DNA of 13,599 nt from G039029935 sp039029935 (GTDB taxonomy: Bacteria; Chloroflexota; Anaerolineae; Caldilineales; Caldilineaceae). A program made the position numbers and the translations under genes. Where the stretch lies: NCBI GenBank assembly GCA_039029935.1, contig JBCCFC010000220.1, forward strand, positions 1-13,599, written 5' to 3'. Below, piece by piece: positions 11,857 to 13,599 of the stretch; position 1 is the stretch's first letter, and each line of letters opens with the position of its first letter. The notes beneath the pieces were generated by a model, which worked only from the letters and a program-made list of their open reading frames with translations, ran no database searches and was not told where the DNA came from.

Positions 11857-13599
11857 CTAATCGACCTCTTCATGCAATAGCAGATCAACACCAACAGCGA
11901 CGACCGTGTACGTTCTTAACTTTAAAGCATTGCCATATACGTCTGTCAGTGTTTTGCGATAATCCTGTAGCTGCTTTTTGGCATCGTTGAAGGCTCGTTT
12001 GACAGCACTTTTCGCCAGCAAGTCGTCCTTGCTCATCTTCCGTACCTCGTCACCATCAGGGATGTGTTGGCCTACTTTGAGGTCGGTATAGCGGACATAT
12101 TTAAACTCAATCAACAGATCAAAGACCGCGTAATGACGCATTTCGGGTCGGATCATCATGATCAAATCGCCATATCTACGCCGGATGGCTGGCTCGGAAT
12201 CCATAATATAGAGATTGTTTTGGGCAAGCAAAGCGATAAACAGCGTTTTGAAGGTCAACTCGTTGATATGTTTGATATCACGATTGTCATAGATTTCCAG
12301 CAGATGCTTGGCGACAAAGGTACAGAGCGGCTCAATATTTCCCCGTGTGAAGAGTTGATTAGCGGCGATACTTGCATTATCGAGCTTATCGGCTGTCGTG
12401 AACGTAAGTTTCAAGATACGTTCAGCATAAAGTTTGCGCATGATCAAATTAGGAATTTCAAGCCGCAGCTTGGCATCTGACTGCCGCCCCACAATCGTCA
12501 ATCCACCCAGATAGCAGAGCAGACCAGCCAGCCGCTCTTTTTGCTGCTCTGCATCCAAAATCTGCAAGACACCCCATCGGTCATTCAACGTGGTGATAGC
12601 CACCATTTTTTCATCATCCAATGCATCCTCCATCAAGGTCTGCCCTTTGGTATACCCTGAGATGTAGATCAGCTTGTTATAGTCGGGGGCCAGATTAGAG
12701 TCCATCATATCCTCTGGATACTGACCAAAACGTTGGATATGGCGTAAGAAGTAAAACGTCGAGATGGGATTATAGATTTTTGGCGCATTTTGGATGGTAT
12801 CTTTTTCTTCTGGGTTGCCATAATAGAACGTCACAAAACGAGAACCATTATAGAAGTTACGCAGGAGTCCCATCACTTCTGCCACTTTATCAGCAGGAAG
12901 TTGATCTGCTTCGACCATACGGTCTACAATGCTGTGTACCTCCGGCTCGGTAAAACCACAGAGGTCATTGAAATAAGGTAACCACGTGATATCCTCATTG
13001 ACATTGGGACCGCTGGTCATGTCATTCATGAGGATGGGCGATACGCCTGTGATAAACAGTCGATCCATTCCCGCACCAGACCCTGCGGTTTTGATCTTCT
13101 TGAAGAGCGTTTTGAGCAACCCTTCACCGGACACCAACTGTAAGTAGCGGTCTCGATGAACACTCGTTTCCACTTTATCTAGCTCCTTGGGGACCATCAT
13201 AACTTCATTGGCAAAGTTGTCATATTCGTCAATAAAGAGATAGAGCTTGTGACGGCTACGTCGTACCGCCGAAACGACTGAACTAAATGAGGAAAGCGCA
13301 TTGTCGGGGTGAATACGAACAGTTGACCTGAGTAGTTCCGCATAATCCTCGGCAAAGTTGGCAATCTCTTCATTGATATGATCATAGAGAGATTGGCGAA
13401 TCTCCTGTATCGAGCCATGTGATTCCACACCCGAAAAATCCCACTTCATCACCATGTAGCTATTATGCGACGGTGTTGGGTTTTGCCCAATTGCTAAATG
13501 TCCAAAGAGTCGTTCAAAGTCGTCTGTCTTGGCGATATCATAGTAATTCATCAATGTCGATAGCCACAGGCTCTTGCCAAAACGACGCGGACGTAGAAA
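11857..13599 (-). CDS. AAA-ATPase_like / PDDEXK_9 protein, N-terminus cut by window edge
   Basis: 580 residues are visible; the frame is open through the right edge. It belongs to the widespread, often multicopy family with an N-terminal AAA-ATPase_like domain and a C-terminal PD-(D/E)XK nuclease-like domain; its function is not established and it is often called a predicted ATPase or mobile-element-associated. At the edge FLRPRRFGKSL gives the Walker A region; KLYLFIDEYDNF (around 13221-13250) is Walker B; LFITGVSPIL is the sensor-like strand; then a helical middle. At the C-terminus RRYGDLIMMI and LLIEFKYV supply the D and ExK of the nuclease site, followed by a long basic helix (KSAVKRAFNDAKKQLQDYRKTL). 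Only about 30-40 N-terminal residues should be missing. A TTG at 13554 is internal, not the start. The gene ends 257 nt before nadC and is probably unrelated to NAD synthesis. Confidence 0.88.
   Translation of the reverse strand, partial: FLRPRRFGKSLWLSTLMNYYDIAKTDDFERLFGHLAIGQNPTPSHNSYMVMKWDFSGVESHGSIQEIRQSLYDHINEEIANFAEDYAELLRSTVRIHPDNALSSFSSVVSAVRRSRHKLYLFIDEYDNFANEVMMVPKELDKVETSVHRDRYLQLVSGEGLLKTLFKKIKTAGSGAGMDRLFITGVSPILMNDMTSGPNVNEDITWLPYFNDLCGFTEPEVHSIVDRMVEADQLPADKVAEVMGLLRNFYNGSRFVTFYYGNPEEKDTIQNAPKIYNPISTFYFLRHIQRFGQYPEDMMDSNLAPDYNKLIYISGYTKGQTLMEDALDDEKMVAITTLNDRWGVLQILDAEQQKERLAGLLCYLGGLTIVGRQSDAKLRLEIPNLIMRKLYAERILKLTFTTADKLDNASIAANQLFTRGNIEPLCTFVAKHLLEIYDNRDIKHINELTFKTLFIALLAQNNLYIMDSEPAIRRRYGDLIMMIRPEMRHYAVFDLLIEFKYVRYTDLKVGQHIPDGDEVRKMSKDDLLAKSAVKRAFNDAKKQLQDYRKTLTDVYGNALKLRTYTVVAVGVDLLLHEEVD

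Noticed and set aside
12064..12480. 138-codon plus-strand ORF
   Set aside because: Antisense to the C-terminal nuclease-like part of the AAA-ATPase_like gene; composition follows that gene's codons.

Overview
The window reads as chromosomal DNA of moderate GC content from a free-living bacterium. Several traits together point to a Chloroflexota-like (Anaerolineae/Caldilineae-type) or similarly repeat-rich genome: a stand-alone B12-binding subunit of methylmalonyl-CoA mutase, a Tm-1-like/DUF1028 gene pair, Uma2 and AAA-ATPase_like/PD-(D/E)XK accessory genes, and 7-8 bp short tandem repeats between genes. This assignment is an inference; there is no rRNA or other marker gene in the window.

Left part (1-1545): a choline dehydrogenase-type GMC oxidoreductase (betA-like) on the minus strand, cut by the left edge, then a divergent promoter region. 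Plus-strand block (1546-4207): an AbrB-like small protein with a duplicated 28-residue C-terminal module, a Uma2 family PD-(D/E)XK protein, the B12-binding subunit of methylmalonyl-CoA mutase, and the MeaB GTPase that protects and reloads that mutase. The last three are nearly contiguous (7 nt gap, then a 1 nt overlap), and one good promoter sits ahead of the block. A perfect 15-bp inverted repeat separates this block from the convergent minus-strand genes.

Minus-strand block, read from right to left: an AAA-ATPase_like/PDDEXK_9 gene (cut by the right edge); a 257-base spacer holding a strong operator-like palindrome and several leader hairpins; nadC, nadA and nadB, the complete de novo route from L-aspartate to nicotinate mononucleotide; then a Tm-1-like (UPF0261) gene overlapping a DUF1028 gene by one base; and finally a PD-(D/E)XK-like gene followed by an unrecognised 120-residue ORF. 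A perfect 46-bp palindrome (probable terminator) lies between nadA and nadB.

The nad region is saturated with short tandem repeats: an 11-copy 7-mer and a 9-copy 8-mer between nadC and nadA (the second running over the nadC stop codon), an inverted pair of 8-mer/7-mer arrays between nadB and the Tm-1-like gene, and an in-frame 12-bp repeat coding a Gly/Ser/Asn/His linker inside nadA. The most interesting leads are the nadC operator and leader, the repeat-derived NadA insertion, the AbrB-like/Uma2 pair placed directly in front of B12 mutase genes, the Tm-1-like/DUF1028 coupled pair, and the nuclease-like gene with its unknown partner. No complete new defence system is demonstrated by the sequence alone.
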